From the NCBI RefSeq assembly GCF_019903425.1, contig NZ_JACHUZ010000013.1, positions 1,086,285 through 1,150,284 on the forward strand: DNA of 64,000 nucleotides. The letters run 5' to 3'. Source of the DNA: Vreelandella halophila (GTDB taxonomy: Bacteria; Pseudomonadota; Gammaproteobacteria; Pseudomonadales; Oleiphilaceae). Position numbers and translations under genes: made by a program. Below the pieces are notes generated by a model, which made no database searches, had not been told where the DNA came from, and saw only the letters and a program-made list of their open reading frames with translations. Below, in pieces: positions 1-8,744 of the stretch. Numbering within the stretch: the stretch's first letter is position 1; each line of letters begins with the position of its first letter.

Positions 1-650
1 CCGCCGTAGTGGCGGGCCCAGGCCATGAAGAGTTCCCCACACGCCAGGGCGTCCTCCAGCGCATTGTGTGCGGTCGTTTCCGGCAGCCCGTAGCGTTCAC
101 GGCACCGGTTCAGGCGCAGCACATTGCCCGGCATTGTCTGCTCGCGCTGGAAAAGGCGCTTTTTCTCCAGCACCAGTGTGTCCGCAGTGGGCTGGAACCA
201 GTCCATGCCGAACTGTTCCCGGTAAGCGGCGCGGAGAAATCCGGTATCCAAGGGTGCATGGTGCATGACCGGCAGGCGGTTGGTCATCGCCCTTGCCAGC
301 ATGCGAAGGGCTGAGGGCAGATCCACGCCCTCGCTGCGGTCGGTATCCCGGATGTGGTGGATGGTGGCGCTGTCGCCCACCAGGTTGCGGCTGTCGATCA
401 GCAGGTGGCGGGCGGTGTCCAGCCGGATCCGACCGTGGTCCACGGCCACCCAGCCGAAGCTGATGATGTAGCCGGTCTTCGGGTCAAGGCCCGTGGTTTC
501 CAGGTCGATGGCCAGCCAGTCCGCTTCATCCCAGAGGGCATTGGTGTCCGGCCAGGGGCTCTCCAGAAGGCGTTGCAACGCGGGGTCCGGGAAGGGGTGA
601 CGGGCATAGCGGCGCCGTGCCCGCTCCTTGCGGGCGCGGGTCAGCCACAT
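1..650 (-). CDS. DnaQ-like 3'-5' exonuclease (DEDDh), C-terminus cut by window edge
   Basis: The minus-strand frame opens at an ATG at 650 and stays open to the window edge, giving about 216 residues without a stop. The three exonuclease motifs are visible: AIDLETTG with D49 and E51 (ExoI), HHAPLDTGFL with D135 (ExoII), and HNALEDA with H195 and D200 (ExoIII, DEDDh type). This is the fold of the DNA polymerase III epsilon subunit, but the basic N-terminus and the neighbourhood point to the stand-alone exonuclease that often follows the CBS/DUF294 gene near acs in gammaproteobacteria, not to dnaQ itself. Its ATG overlaps the upstream stop codon by one base (TGATG), so translational coupling is likely. 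The in vivo substrate is unknown. Confidence 0.85.
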   Translation of the reverse strand, partial: MWLTRARKERARRRYARHPFPDPALQRLLESPWPDTNALWDEADWLAIDLETTGLDPKTGYIISFGWVAVDHGRIRLDTARHLLIDSRNLVGDSATIHHIRDTDRSEGVDLPSALRMLARAMTNRLPVMHHAPLDTGFLRAAYREQFGMDWFQPTADTLVLEKKRLFQREQTMPGNVLRLNRCRERYGLPETTAHNALEDALACGELFMAWARHYG

Positions 651-2509
651 CAGCGCATCCCCTGGCGGTAGGCCAGGCGGACCGATTTCTGGGCGCCGTC
701 CACCAGCTGGAAGGCGTCACGCAGTTGCTCCCGGGCCAGCTTGGGCAGGTTACGCGGGTTGCAGTAGTTGCTCAGTTCCTCGCCCTCGCGGATCTGGTCC
801 GCCTGCACCTGAAGGCGCACCTGCATTAGGAAGCGCAGTGCGTCTTGAAGGTTGCGTGCGTCGTAACGGGTCATGTGTTTGCTGCGGGCCAGTTCGTCCA
901 GTCGCTCCAGGGTGTTGATGCGGTCAATCCCGGCCGCCAGGGCATGCAGTCGCACAATCTCGATGATCGGCAGCAAACCGCGTTTCTTCAGGTTCAGGGT
1001 GTCTTTGTGATCGCCGTTGCGCTCCACAACGAAGCGCCGGAAGATGCCGATGGGCGGACTGCCCTCCAGCACGTTCTCCGCAAGCGCGGCCTGGAATATG
1101 GAGTTGGCCCGGACCCGTTCCAGCATGTGGGACTGTACCTGGCTGGTAAGCAGGGTGTCCCCGTGAACAGTGCGGAGATCGAAGGCGATGCTGATCTCCA
1201 TGACATGATGGGGGCTGAAACTGGTAACCCAGTTGTCCACTGCCTCGAACCAGCCGGACAGCCGCCGTCGCCAGAACGGATTGGTGGCCATGACGTTGCC
1301 ATTGCAGTAGACATAGCCGCACTCATTGAGCCAGTCACTGACCCTGGTGGCCAGCTTCTCGAACCAGGCCATATCCTCCTCCGTGGCCTCGTCCGCGATC
1401 ACCAGGCCGTTGTCCTGGTCAGCATTGAGCAGCTGCTCGGCCCGCGCCTGGGAACCGAAACACAGCCAGGCGAAGGGGACCGGTGCCGGGCCCAGCTCGT
1501 CCAGGGCCATCTCGATCAGGCGGTTGGTTACGGTATCGCTGATGGCCGTGAGGATGTGGCTGACCTGGTCCGCCGGCACTCCGGCATCCGTCCAGCGCAG
1601 CAGGAACTGCGGAATGTCGCGCAGTACCGTCTGCATGGTGGCGACCGACTCCTGGCGCGACAGGCGCTGGACGATGTAGACCGGGTCGTCCTGACGGGCC
1701 GTGATCAGGTCCGAGGTGGTGAGGATGCCCACAGGCCTGCCGTCCTCGAGAACCGGCAGATGATGCATGCGGTGGCGGGTCATCAGCAGGGTGGCGTCAA
1801 AAAGGGTTGCCTTGCGCTCCAGACTCACCGGGTTCGCCGTCATGATCTCCGAAACCGGCGTGTCCGGCGAACGGCGTGCCGCCAGCACGCGGCTGCGCAG
1901 GTCCCTGTCGGTGACGATGCCGCTCAGCTTGCCGTCGTTGAGCACCAGCGCCGAGGACACCCGACGGCTGGACATCAGCTCCGCCAGCTCGCAGACCGGT
2001 GTTTCCTCGGTGGTGGTGACCAGATCCTTGGCCATGAGGCTGGTCACCGGTGTAAGCATGCCGTCCGGCGAGACCATGCTGCGGGTGGCCCGGAACAGGC
2101 GCCGGCTGCGCTGACCATGGAAGAAACGGTCGAAGTCGCGGAAGCGTCCGCGCAGGTCCTGGTAAGCCTTCTGCGGCAGGAAATAGATCAGGCTGTCCTC
2201 GATCAGCACCGCCCGCACGCCGGGCTCCTGCTGCAGAAGCCCGCTCAGTGCAAAGCTCTCGCCCTCGGCCAGGCGGTCAAGCAGTTCGCCGTCCTGGCTT
2301 CGGATCTCCACGGCGCCACTTCGCAGAATGCGCAGCCCCTGGTCCCTGGTGTTCTCGTCGAACACATGCCCGTTGCGGAAATAGCCGATCTCCATCTCGT
2401 GGACAATGCGTTCAACCTCGCCCTTGGGCAGGGCGTTGAAGGGCAGTGTCTGGCGGATGAACTCCGCGATGGAGGCCAGCTCGGGCGGCAGGGACTGGGT
2501 TTCTGTCAT
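650..2509 (-). CDS. cNMP-binding / CBS-pair / DUF294 putative nucleotidyltransferase
   Basis: This 619-residue protein has an N-terminal cyclic-nucleotide-binding-like domain (about 25-140), two CBS motifs (about 165-285; ELAELMSSRRVSSALVLND and VLEDGRPVGILTTSDL), a DUF294 nucleotidyltransferase core with GSQARAEQLLNADQDNGLV near 350, and a DUF294 C-terminal helical domain. The GS...R.E....DQD pattern is typical of GlnD-like nucleotidyltransferases. It sits between an exonuclease and a small membrane protein in one tight operon next to the acetate symporter, an arrangement common near acs in gammaproteobacteria. A role as an adenylate- or cNMP-sensing regulator of acetate use is inference. 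The ATG overlaps the upstream gene by 4 bases. Confidence 0.88.
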   Translation of the reverse strand: MTETQSLPPELASIAEFIRQTLPFNALPKGEVERIVHEMEIGYFRNGHVFDENTRDQGLRILRSGAVEIRSQDGELLDRLAEGESFALSGLLQQEPGVRAVLIEDSLIYFLPQKAYQDLRGRFRDFDRFFHGQRSRRLFRATRSMVSPDGMLTPVTSLMAKDLVTTTEETPVCELAELMSSRRVSSALVLNDGKLSGIVTDRDLRSRVLAARRSPDTPVSEIMTANPVSLERKATLFDATLLMTRHRMHHLPVLEDGRPVGILTTSDLITARQDDPVYIVQRLSRQESVATMQTVLRDIPQFLLRWTDAGVPADQVSHILTAISDTVTNRLIEMALDELGPAPVPFAWLCFGSQARAEQLLNADQDNGLVIADEATEEDMAWFEKLATRVSDWLNECGYVYCNGNVMATNPFWRRRLSGWFEAVDNWVTSFSPHHVMEISIAFDLRTVHGDTLLTSQVQSHMLERVRANSIFQAALAENVLEGSPPIGIFRRFVVERNGDHKDTLNLKKRGLLPIIEIVRLHALAAGIDRINTLERLDELARSKHMTRYDARNLQDALRFLMQVRLQVQADQIREGEELSNYCNPRNLPKLAREQLRDAFQLVDGAQKSVRLAYRQGMR

Positions 2510-3000
2510 TTCCGGAAGTCCTCCCCGAAACTGGTTTCGTAATCGATGAACACGGTCTTGGCTTCGCCGTAATAGCTGGTGCCGTCCGCCCGTGCCAGTA
2601 CCCGCATGCGGGCCTTGGTGCTCGCCTCACCGGGGATGACACCTTCCCAGAGGGTAGCCTTATCGTTTGCGGGCTCCAAGGGCGTCTGCTCCGTGTCATC
2701 CGCACCGGGATTGACCCAGCCCATGGTCATCGCGTCCAGCGGGTGGGCGGATTCCAGCCGGACTGCCAGGTCCCCCTCGCCGGCGCGGTCCACCTTGATG
2801 TCCAGCTCGAAGTTGCCGTTGCTCATGGTGCAGGTGCCGCTTTCGTACCGGCAGTTGGAGTCGCCGATCAGCTCGTAACCGAGCCCCTCCTTGGCCTGTT
2901 CCTTGCGGTCGCCCAGGGCGGTGTCCGCAGCATACCAGGCCAGGACGGCCAGTGCCGGGGCAACCAGAAGCGCGACAATGAAATGGAAATTGCGGAACAT
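2506..3000 (-). CDS. hypothetical protein with N-terminal membrane anchor
   Basis: The likely start is the ATG at 3000 (MFRNFHFIVALLVAPALAVLAWYAAD), giving 164 residues. One N-terminal hydrophobic segment is followed by an acidic soluble domain that includes CRYESGTCTMSNGNFELDI and a C-terminal SYYGEAKTVFIDY. The topology suggests an inner-membrane-anchored periplasmic protein. A longer upstream reading to 3117 exists but would begin in leader sequence and lacks a membrane-compatible start. It is the first gene of the operon with the DUF294 and exonuclease genes (4-base ATGA overlap at its end). I do not recognise the family. Confidence 0.7.
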   Translation of the reverse strand: MFRNFHFIVALLVAPALAVLAWYAADTALGDRKEQAKEGLGYELIGDSNCRYESGTCTMSNGNFELDIKVDRAGEGDLAVRLESAHPLDAMTMGWVNPGADDTEQTPLEPANDKATLWEGVIPGEASTKARMRVLARADGTSYYGEAKTVFIDYETSFGEDFRK

Positions 3001-3091
3001 GCAGGGCCTCTGATTCGGGAAAGGGAATTGCCGGGAGAATACTCTGTAACAGCAGGGCACTCTCGCGGCTACTCCGTCTAGGGTAGCTGAA

Positions 3092-3121
3092 AACAGACAG
3101 TGCTGCCGAAGCAGCACTGTC
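3092..3121 (-). terminator. Rho-independent terminator of the symporter operon
   Basis: A perfect 11-bp stem (3096-3106 with 3111-3121) closes a tetraloop that reads UUCG on the minus strand, followed on that strand by TGTTTT. It lies 22 bases after the symporter stop codon at 3143, in the orientation of the symporter transcript. Confidence 0.85.
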
Positions 3122-3142
3122 CGAGGGTGGAACCGTCAGGGC

Positions 3143-4876
3143 TCAGTGACCGCCAGAGGCGAGTGAGGAGCCCACCGGTACCCGCACGTCGTCCACGATG
3201 TGCTGGATGTTCTCCGGAGGTTCCGGGGTCATCTTGCACACGGCCATGGCGACGATGAAGTTGACGATGGCACCAACCGCGCCGAAGGCGTTCGGCGAGA
3301 TGCCGAAGAACCAGTTCGGATCCAGGTCGCCCAGGAAGGACGTGCTGGCCACGAACATGATGCCCTTGTGCTGGAACACGTAGAGCAGGTTCACGGTCAG
3401 GCCCGCCAGCATGCCGGCAATGGCGCCTTCCTTGTTCATCTTCTTGTAGAAGATACCGAACATCAGAGCCGGGAACAGACTGGCGGCTGCGAGCCCGAAG
3501 GCCAGTGCCACTGTCCCCGCCGCGAAGCCGGGTGGATTGAAGCCCAGATACCCCGCTACGGCAATCGAGCCAGCCATCGAAAGCCTGCCCGCAAGCAGCT
3601 CGTTCTTCTCCGAGATGTCCGGCTTGAACACGCCTTTCAGCAGGTCGTGGGAGACCGCCGAGGAGATGGCCAGCAACAGACCGGCTGCTGTGGACAGGGC
3701 GGCGGCGAGACCACCAGCGGCCACGATCGCGATGACCCAGTCGGGCAGCATGGCGATCTCGGGGTTGGCCAGAACGATGATGTCACGGTTGAGCTCGGTG
3801 ACCTCGTTCTCCTCCTCGTTGGAGCTGTAGGTGATGGTGCCGTCGTTGTCCTTGTCGGTGAACTCGATGAGACCGGTCTGCTCCCAGTTCTTGACCCACT
3901 GGGGCCGCTCTTCGTAAACCATCTCGGTGGCCTCGGTGGTGCCGAAGGTCTCCATCAGGTTCAGACGGGCCATGGCGCCAACGGTCGGAGCAGTGGTGTA
4001 GAGAATGGCGATGAACACCAGAGCCCAGCCTGCGGAGGAGCGCGCCGCCTTGACGGTCGGAACCGTGAAGAAGCGGATGATCACGTGCGGCAGGCCCGCG
4101 GTACCGATCATCAGGGAGAGGGTGTAGAAGAACATGTTGATGCGGTTGTGCTCATTCACCGCCACGTACTCGGCAAAGCCAAGCTCGTTCAGGACCTGGT
4201 CGAGACGGTCCAGCACGTAGGTACCGTGCTCGGTCAGTTGTGCACCCAGGCCGATCTGCGGCAGTGCCCAGCCTGTCATTTCCAGCGAGATGAAGATGGC
4301 CGGAATGGTGTAGGCCGTGATCATCACGCAGTACTGGGCGATCTGGGTGTAGGTGATCCCCTTCATGCCGCCCATGACCGCGTAGAAGAACACGATCAGC
4401 ATGCCGATCGACAGTCCCATCTCATAGCTCACTTCCAGGAAGCGGGAGAAGGCAACACCAGTGCCGGTCATCTGGCCGATGACGTAGGTCAGCGAGGCCA
4501 GGATCAGGCAGATCACGCCGATAACGCGCGCGGTGTTGGAGTAGTAGCGATCCCCCAGGAACTCGGGCACCGTGAACTTGCCGAACTTGCGCAGGTAAGG
4601 TGCAAGGAGCATGGCAAGCAGCACGAAGCCGCCGGTCCAGCCCATGAGGAAGACCGAGCCGCCATAGCCCAGAAAGGCAATGAGGCCGGCCATGGAGATG
4701 AAGCTCGCCGCAGACATCCAGTCGGCTGCCGTGGCCATGCCGTTGGCAACCGGATGAACGCCCTTGGAGGCGACGTAGAATTCGCGGGTGGAGCCCGCCT
4801 TACAGTAAATGGCAATGCCGAGATAGAGCGCGAAGGTGGCGCCCACGACAATGTAGATCAGTGTCTGCTGGTCCAT
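3143..4876 (-). CDS. sodium:solute symporter large subunit, VC_2705-type (probable acetate/monocarboxylate permease)
   Basis: This 577-residue protein belongs to the sodium:solute symporter family, with about 13 hydrophobic segments and family landmarks such as AADWMSAASFISMAG near 50-65 and GGLAAALSTAAGLLLAISSAVSHDLL near 390-415. It matches the large-subunit subfamily that works with a small DUF4212 partner, which is encoded just upstream (12-base gap). Neighbouring acs and a CrbS/CrbR pair support acetate or another short monocarboxylate as substrate. Relative to classic ActP there is an extra hydrophilic loop (about residues 305-370) containing an EF-hand-like DKDNDGTITY stretch. A strong terminator follows at 3092-3121. 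Confidence 0.88.
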   Translation of the reverse strand: MDQQTLIYIVVGATFALYLGIAIYCKAGSTREFYVASKGVHPVANGMATAADWMSAASFISMAGLIAFLGYGGSVFLMGWTGGFVLLAMLLAPYLRKFGKFTVPEFLGDRYYSNTARVIGVICLILASLTYVIGQMTGTGVAFSRFLEVSYEMGLSIGMLIVFFYAVMGGMKGITYTQIAQYCVMITAYTIPAIFISLEMTGWALPQIGLGAQLTEHGTYVLDRLDQVLNELGFAEYVAVNEHNRINMFFYTLSLMIGTAGLPHVIIRFFTVPTVKAARSSAGWALVFIAILYTTAPTVGAMARLNLMETFGTTEATEMVYEERPQWVKNWEQTGLIEFTDKDNDGTITYSSNEEENEVTELNRDIIVLANPEIAMLPDWVIAIVAAGGLAAALSTAAGLLLAISSAVSHDLLKGVFKPDISEKNELLAGRLSMAGSIAVAGYLGFNPPGFAAGTVALAFGLAAASLFPALMFGIFYKKMNKEGAIAGMLAGLTVNLLYVFQHKGIMFVASTSFLGDLDPNWFFGISPNAFGAVGAIVNFIVAMAVCKMTPEPPENIQHIVDDVRVPVGSSLASGGH

Positions 4877-4888
4877 GGTAAGCCCCTT

Positions 4889-5167
4889 TTACTTCGCGTC
4901 TTCGGTTTCCTGGACGCCGTATTTCCGGTCCAGCCGGTCCATGAGCTTCGCGTACACGAAGATCAGCGCCACGAAGGTGACGATCGAGCCCTGCTGTGCG
5001 AACCAGAAACCGAGCGGGTAACCGCCGATGTGGATGGCGTTCAGTGCTTCCGCAAAGATGATGCCGCAGCCAAAGGACACAAAGGCCCAGACCGCGAGCA
5101 ACCCACCGATGATGCGCAGGTTGTCGCGCCAGTACTGTTTTTTGAGTGTTTCATTCTGGAATGCCAT
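4889..5167 (-). CDS. DUF4212 small subunit of the sodium:solute symporter
   Basis: This 92-residue protein has two hydrophobic helices (about 19-42 and 53-75) and the family pattern YWRDNLRIIGGLLAVWAFVSFG...YPLGFWFAQQGSI. Such small subunits pair with VC_2705-type symporters, whose gene follows after 12 bases. I chose the ATG at 5167 over the one at 5173 because a GGGGG Shine-Dalgarno stretch sits 8 bases before the former but only 2 before the latter. It is the first gene of the symporter operon and diverges from acsA across a promoter region that holds a 16-bp palindrome. Confidence 0.88.
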   Translation of the reverse strand: MAFQNETLKKQYWRDNLRIIGGLLAVWAFVSFGCGIIFAEALNAIHIGGYPLGFWFAQQGSIVTFVALIFVYAKLMDRLDRKYGVQETEDAK

Positions 5168-5263
5168 CAGCATTTCCCCCCATTATTGTTGTCAACGCGT
5201 TCACGGTGGGATCACCGCTACGGCACAGCTTTGACCCGCTGGCCGCCAGTCTCCATACGACTT

Positions 5264-5336
5264 TGGTCTAAGCTTTCTGAACGGTTTGTTAACTCCTTGT
5301 CACGCAAGGGTTCACGGCGGTTAGACCATGGTCTAA
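5264..5336. promoter_or_regulatory. candidate operator: 16-bp palindrome TTAGACCATGGTCTAA plus upstream half-site
   Basis: In the divergent region between the symporter operon and acsA, 5321-5336 is a perfect palindrome and 5264-5271 repeats its half-site TGGTCTAA. A dimeric regulator site is likely. The obvious candidate is the LuxR-type response regulator encoded at 7861-8517, because CrbR/ErdR proteins control acs and actP elsewhere. The match to the published CrbR motif was not checked. Confidence 0.55.
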
Positions 5337-5432
5337 TACCCAGCCATGCCGCCCTTGTCGACACTGGGAGGTACGAAGCCTTCTCCATGAAGGCCCCGAA
5401 CTGACAAACAGAACAGGATTGAGGAGGCAGTG

Positions 5433-7397
5433 ATGAGTGACGAAGCGGTCTACCCGGTCACGGACCACTTCCGGAACAAGGCGCTGATCGACAAAGAGAC
5501 CTACGAGTCCATGTACCAGCGTTCCATTCAGGATCCGGAGTCCTTCTGGGCGGAACAGGCCAAGCGCCTCGACTGGATGAAGCCCTTCTCGCGCGTCAAG
5601 GATGTCTCCTTCGCCAGCAATGATGTGCACATCCGCTGGTTCGACGACGGCACCCTCAACGCGGCGGCCAACTGCATCGACCGCCACCTGGAAGAGCGCA
5701 GCGGCCAGCCGGCGATCATCTGGGAGCCGGACGAGGAGAGCGAGGACAACCGCGTCATCACGTACGCGGAGCTGCACGAGGAAGTGTCACGGCTCGCCAA
5801 CGGCCTGAAGTCGCTGGGCGTGAAGAAGGGCGACATCGTGACGCTCTACATGCCCATGGTGCCGGAAGCGGCCTATGCCATGCTCGCCTGCGCCCGCATT
5901 GGCGCCATCCACAGCGTGGTCTTCGGCGGCTTCTCTCCGGAAGCGCTCGCCGGGCGTATTGATGACGGCGGCTCCCGTGTCGTGATCACCGCGGACGAAG
6001 CACGTCGTGGTGGCAAGCGGATTCCGCTGAAGGCGAACGTCGACGAGGCGGTGTCGCTGTGCAAGGAATCCAATGTCGACAATGTTGTGGTACTCAAGGC
6101 GACTGGCGGCAATATCGACTTCAACGGCAACCGCGACGTCTGGTACCGCGACCTGGTGGAAAAGCAGTCCGACCAGTGCGAACCGGAAGAGATGGGCGCC
6201 GAGGACACCCTCTTTGTGCTCTACACCTCCGGTTCCACCGGCAAGCCCAAGGGCGTGGTGCACACCACTGGCGGCTATCTGCTGCACACCTCCATCACCC
6301 ATGAGTACGTGTTCGACTATCGCCCGGGTGAGGTCTACTGGTGCAGCGCGGACGTGGGCTGGATCACCGGTCACTCCTACGTGGTCTATGGCCCGCTCGC
6401 CAACGGCGGCACTACCATGATGTTCGAGGGCGTGCCCACCTATCCGGACGTGGGCCGCCTTGGCCGGATCATCGACAAGTACAAGATTGCCACCTTCTAC
6501 ACCGCGCCGACGGCCATCCGGTCACTGATGGCGGAGGGCGATGCTCCCGTGGCCAATGCCGACCTCAGCTCACTGAAGCTGCTCGGTACCGTGGGCGAAC
6601 CCATCAACCCCGAGGCCTGGCGCTGGTTCCACCAGAAGTTCGGCAAAGGGCAGTGCCCGATCGTGGACACCTGGTGGCAGACTGAGACCGGCGGCATCCT
6701 GATCTCGCCGCTGCCCGGCGCGATTGACCTCAAGCCCGGTTCGGCCACCAAGCCGTTCTTCGGCGTCCAGCCGGCGCTGATGGACCCCGAGGGCAACGAG
6801 ATGGAAGGCGCCAACTCCGGCGGCCTCGTCCTCAAGGACAGCTGGCCTGGCCAGATGCGCACCATCCTGGGCAACCACCAGCGTTTCGTGGAGACCTACT
6901 TCTCCACCTATGAGGGCTGCTACTTCACCGGTGACGGCGCCAAGCGCGACGAAGACGGCTACTATTGGATCACCGGCCGTGTGGACGACGTGCTCAACGT
7001 CTCCGGCCACCGCATGGGCACCGCCGAGGTGGAAAGCGCGCTGGTCTCACACGACAGCGTGGCCGAAGCCGCCGTTGTGGGCTGCCCGCACGAGATCAAA
7101 GGCCAGGGCATCTACGTCTACGTGACCCTGACGCACGGCGCCTCGCCCAGTGACGAGCTGGCGAAGGAACTCAAGCAGCACGTGCGCAAGGAAATCGGCC
7201 CGATCGCCACGCCGGACGTCATCCAGTGGGCCGACGGGCTGCCCAAGACCCGCTCTGGCAAGATCATGCGCCGCATCCTGCGCAAGATCGCCGCGGACGA
7301 GTTCGACTCCCTGGGCGACACCTCCACGTTGGCGGACCCGAACGTGGTTGATGACCTCATCGAAGGTCACCGCGTCGCAGCGGGCTCCAACCAGTAA
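5433..7397 (+). CDS. acsA: acetyl-CoA synthetase
   Basis: This 654-residue AMP-forming acetate:CoA ligase makes acetyl-CoA from acetate, ATP and CoA. The ANL-superfamily P-loop [12 protein letters not shown] is near residue 265, WWQTETGG near 415, and the C-terminal catalytic and acetylation-site lysine lies in [11 protein letters not shown] near 610. Length and motifs are those of full-size Acs. I chose the ATG at 5433: GAGGAGG ends 5 bases before it, while the GTG at 5430 is only 2 bases away. It is transcribed divergently from the acetate symporter genes, with a palindromic operator candidate between them. Acs is usually under CrbS/CrbR control when this kinase pair is nearby. Confidence 0.97.
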   Translation: MSDEAVYPVTDHFRNKALIDKETYESMYQRSIQDPESFWAEQAKRLDWMKPFSRVKDVSFASNDVHIRWFDDGTLNAAANCIDRHLEERSGQPAIIWEPDEESEDNRVITYAELHEEVSRLANGLKSLGVKKGDIVTLYMPMVPEAAYAMLACARIGAIHSVVFGGFSPEALAGRIDDGGSRVVITADEARRGGKRIPLKANVDEAVSLCKESNVDNVVVLKATGGNIDFNGNRDVWYRDLVEKQSDQCEPEEMGAEDTLFVLYTSGSTGKPKGVVHTTGGYLLHTSITHEYVFDYRPGEVYWCSADVGWITGHSYVVYGPLANGGTTMMFEGVPTYPDVGRLGRIIDKYKIATFYTAPTAIRSLMAEGDAPVANADLSSLKLLGTVGEPINPEAWRWFHQKFGKGQCPIVDTWWQTETGGILISPLPGAIDLKPGSATKPFFGVQPALMDPEGNEMEGANSGGLVLKDSWPGQMRTILGNHQRFVETYFSTYEGCYFTGDGAKRDEDGYYWITGRVDDVLNVSGHRMGTAEVESALVSHDSVAEAAVVGCPHEIKGQGIYVYVTLTHGASPSDELAKELKQHVRKEIGPIATPDVIQWADGLPKTRSGKIMRRILRKIAADEFDSLGDTSTLADPNVVDDLIEGHRVAAGSNQ

Positions 7398-7403
7398 ACC
7401 ACG

Positions 7404-7460
7404 CTGTAAAAGCGGGCCTGCTCGCGATTGATGCGGAGCGCGAGCAAGCTCGCTCCTACG
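7404..7460. repeat. REP-like palindrome after acsA
   Basis: The right half carries the GCTCGCTCCTAC signature (reverse complement of GTAGGAGCGAGC) and the left half is a degenerate mirror. It begins just after the acsA stop codon and may act in mRNA stabilisation or termination. Confidence 0.7.
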
Positions 7461-7596
7461 GTCGGGAATCAAAAGGTTCCGCGGGAGCTTGGGCATTCAA
7501 TAGGAATTGCACAGCTTCCGTACAAGGACTATGTTCAGTGGGGCATCGGCGCGGGTCGGTGCCCCACTGCTGTTCTTAAACCAGGGAGCTAGGCTT

Positions 7597-7857
7597 ATGA
7601 AAGAATTCTTCTTGTTCAATGAGATGATCACACCCCGGATCATCACCTTCATCTACTGGCTGCTTCTGCTTGCGGCCCTTGTTGGCGGTCTGTCCGTCAT
7701 GGCCGGAGGCTTTGGTGGATTCACCTTTGGCAGCTTCCTTCAGGGACTGGCGACAATGGCCTTTGGTGCCCTCGGCGCACGGGTCTGGTCCGAGCTGTTG
7801 ATCGTGCTCTTCAAGATCAACGACAACCTGCGCGCGATGGCGGAGCGTGATACCTGA
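7597..7857 (+). CDS. DUF4282 small membrane protein
   Basis: This 86-residue protein has two hydrophobic segments (about 11-32 and 38-72) and begins MKEFFLFNEMITPRIITFIYWLLLL, typical of the DUF4282 family. A GGGAG ribosome binding site lies 8 bases before the ATG at 7597. The reading frame extends upstream, but without a plausible site. It ends 3 bases before the response regulator gene, so the two are probably co-transcribed. Function is unknown. Confidence 0.8.
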   Translation: MKEFFLFNEMITPRIITFIYWLLLLAALVGGLSVMAGGFGGFTFGSFLQGLATMAFGALGARVWSELLIVLFKINDNLRAMAERDT

Positions 7858-7860
7858 ATC

Positions 7861-8517
7861 ATGACAACCCTGATCGTCGCTGATGACCACCCGTTGTTCC
7901 GTTCGGCCCTGAAGGATGTGATCCGCCAGGAAGAGCCCGAAGCCACCCTCGAGGAAGCCTCGGATTTCGGCGACCTGCAGACCGTCATGACCCGGATCGG
8001 GGAGCCCGCCGTAGTGCTCCTCGACCTCCACATGCCCGGCGCGCATGGCTTCAGCGCCCTGCTGTTCCTCACCGCCCACTACCCGGACATCCCGGTGCTG
8101 ATGATCTCCGCCAATGAGCGCGACGACATCATCCGCCGCGCCGCCGACCATGGCGCCGCCGGCTTTATCTCCAAGAGCGCCAGCATGGAAGCCATCGGCC
8201 AGGCCATCCGTGGCGTCGCCCGTGGTGACTTCTGTTTCCCGGACGGCGTCGATCTCGCCGTGCCCGGCGTAAGCGAAGAGGAATCCGGCGTTGCCGACGC
8301 CCTCTCGGAACTCACTCCCCAGCAGTTCCGCGTTGCCACCATGATCAGCCAGGGCCTGCTCAACAAGCAGATCGCCTACGAACTCAACGTCACCGAAGCC
8401 ACGGTCAAGGCCCACGTGACCGAGATCTTCCGCAAACTCGGCGTCCACTCCCGAACCCAGGCCGCCCTCAAGCTGGGCCAGCTGGACCTCGCTGACGTCT
8501 CCCAGGAAGACTCCTGA
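7861..8517 (+). CDS. crbR: LuxR-type response regulator, CrbR/ErdR-like
   Basis: This 218-residue protein has an N-terminal receiver domain with phosphoacceptor D55 in VVLLDLHMPG, acidic residues D9/D10 (VADDHPLF) and a C-terminal LuxR/NarL helix-turn-helix (about 150-212; LTPQQFRVATMISQGLLNKQIAYELNVTEATVKAHV). Its position by acsA and the symporter genes, with a symporter-fused hybrid kinase nearby (9961-13458), identifies it as the CrbR/ErdR partner of CrbS/MxtR, which activates acetate use. The role is established for homologues and inferred here. The palindrome at 5321-5336 is its likely site. Confidence 0.82.
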   Translation: MTTLIVADDHPLFRSALKDVIRQEEPEATLEEASDFGDLQTVMTRIGEPAVVLLDLHMPGAHGFSALLFLTAHYPDIPVLMISANERDDIIRRAADHGAAGFISKSASMEAIGQAIRGVARGDFCFPDGVDLAVPGVSEEESGVADALSELTPQQFRVATMISQGLLNKQIAYELNVTEATVKAHVTEIFRKLGVHSRTQAALKLGQLDLADVSQEDS

Positions 8518-8597
8518 CCGATCTGACTGACGGGCAGGTCAATGTGTCTTTTTTAATCTTTGGTATGCTTTTCTGAGTCCAGCAATGAGCCTGTTTT

Positions 8598-8704
8598 CAG
8601 GGGGCGGGTGATGCTCGTAGGGAAACTCGGTCGCCATGGATGGTGACCGGTAGCCTACACGGATGTACTTGTGGCGGTTCCCGGAGAGCATCACCCGCCC
8701 CCTG
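8598..8704. repeat. branched hairpin element, type A copy 1
   Basis: A perfect 19-bp stem (8598-8616 with 8686-8704) encloses a 69-nt core. The core is clearly homologous to that of the element at 37134-37243 (shared CTCGGT, CCA.GGATGG, AGCCTACA, GTACTTGTGGCG.TTCCCGGA), but the outer stems of the two copies differ in sequence while each remains perfectly self-complementary. The core has its own hairpin around CCATGGATGG. It lies between the response regulator and the hydrolase gene. Confidence 0.85.
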
Positions 8705-8744
8705 GGCAGCGAACTCTCAGTCTTATCGCTACCCGGAGCCGGGA

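Noticed and set aside
845-2542. 565-codon plus-strand open frame antisense to the CBS/DUF294 gene
   Set aside because: Codon content and composition are those of an antisense shadow in GC-rich DNA; no domain is visible and the minus-strand gene has clear motifs.
3200-5404. 734-codon plus-strand open frame antisense to the symporter genes
   Set aside because: It is rich in His, Gly, Asp and Gln without membrane segments or motifs and mirrors a well-supported symporter.
5168-5432. A sigma-54 promoter upstream of acsA
   Set aside because: GGCAC-N5-TGA near 5222 lacks the GC of the -12 element, so the match is not good enough to report.
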